Shown here in pieces: positions 63,897-64,000 of a stretch of 64,000 nucleotides of DNA. The DNA comes from Pistricoccus aurantiacus. Lineage in GTDB: Bacteria; Pseudomonadota; Gammaproteobacteria; Pseudomonadales; Halomonadaceae. Position 1 is the stretch's first letter. Each line of letters starts with the position of its first letter. A model generated the notes under the pieces. The model saw only the letters and a program-made list of their open reading frames with translations. It was not told the DNA's origin and did no database searches. A program made the position numbers and the translations under genes. The stretch lies in assembly GCF_042682565.1 (NCBI RefSeq), contig NZ_JBHUIC010000030.1; one strand, 5' to 3'.

Positions 63897-64000
63897 TAGA
63901 ACTTGTCCGTAAATAGTGATTAGTGCACGCTGGGGTGACGTTTTCAGCAGTACGGGATTTTCCTCATGGGTGCAAACTCCTGGGAAGTGACGGATGAGTT
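63897..64000 (+). mobile_element. Left end of an IS5-like insertion sequence (cut by window edge)
   Basis: Begins at the TTAG/GAACTTGTCC junction within the ureB frame. TTAG fits the YTAR target preference of the IS5 family. A 69-base leader follows before the transposase ATG. The right end is outside the window, so terminal repeats and target duplication cannot be checked. Confidence 0.65.
63966..64000 (+). CDS. IS5-family-like transposase, N-terminal fragment
   Basis: The frame ATG-GGT-GCA-AAC-TCC-TGG... encodes MGANSWEVTDE, then runs off the window. The WEVTDEFW start is typical of IS5-type DDE transposases, continuing in relatives toward a VEPLIP motif. Only 11 residues are visible, so the assignment rests on this start and its position just inside an apparent IS end. 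Confidence 0.6.
   Translation, partial: MGANSWEVTDE

Overview
The window reads as one contiguous stretch of a high-GC gammaproteobacterial chromosome. It most resembles a member of the Halomonadaceae (Halomonas-like). The reasons are inferential: protein style, a phasin-rich PHA/stress cluster, PutP, FadL, an EmrAB pump, an E. coli-type cellulose locus and an accessory urease cluster in GC-rich DNA. Genus cannot be proved from the sequence alone. The left edge cuts homoserine dehydrogenase and the right edge cuts an insertion sequence.

Layout. 1-4.2 kb: hom(partial)-thrC-recJ. 4.2-7.4 kb (minus): a VOC/glyoxalase-fold protein and an EmrA/EmrB-type export pair. 7.7-9.2 kb: putP. 9.2-12.3 kb (minus): a copper-type operon, merR-family regulator / P1B ATPase / a 25-residue membrane peptide, joined by 4-bp ATGA overlaps and driven by a long-spacer MerR-type promoter. 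12.6-14.0 kb: fadL with a clean terminator. 14.1-19.2 kb (minus): oligopeptide ABC operon (binding protein, two permeases, fused double ATPase) with three 22-bp-spaced repeats upstream. 19.5-22.6 kb: prfB with its programmed frameshift, lysS and a conserved hypothetical.

22.7-29.7 kb is a stress/PHA-like accessory region: two paralogous 118-residue phasin-like proteins, a classical phasin, an HdeD-like membrane protein, two DUF2382 (YsnF/AvaK-type) proteins and two Crp/Fnr regulators, with AT-rich spacers. tRNA-Thr(CGT) follows at 30.0 kb. 30.1-37.7 kb is housekeeping: META-domain lipoprotein, tesB, tadA, mltF and purL. 38.0-40.8 kb is a patch of three more Crp/Fnr regulators and a decayed fourth.

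41-58.6 kb is the cellulose region. The minus-strand operon is bcsR-bcsQ-bcsA-bcsB-bcsZ-bcsC, followed by a gene for a periplasmic alkaline-phosphatase-superfamily hydrolase whose start overlaps the end of bcsC. Divergently run bcsE-bcsF-bcsG, then an OpgB-like phosphoglycerol transferase. The divergent spacer carries a long perfect hairpin, short tandem repeats and a 17-bp palindrome at the bcsR start. BcsG decorates cellulose with phosphoethanolamine in E. coli. The two extra alkaline-phosphatase-superfamily genes suggest further phospho-decoration or removal chemistry here.

58.7-64 kb (minus): a urease cluster ureB-C-F-D-G and a HupE/UreJ nickel permease, with no ureE in view and a histidine-rich tail on UreG. 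The 5' part of ureB is cut off by an IS5-like element whose transposase starts at 63966 and runs out of the window, so this urease operon is probably damaged.
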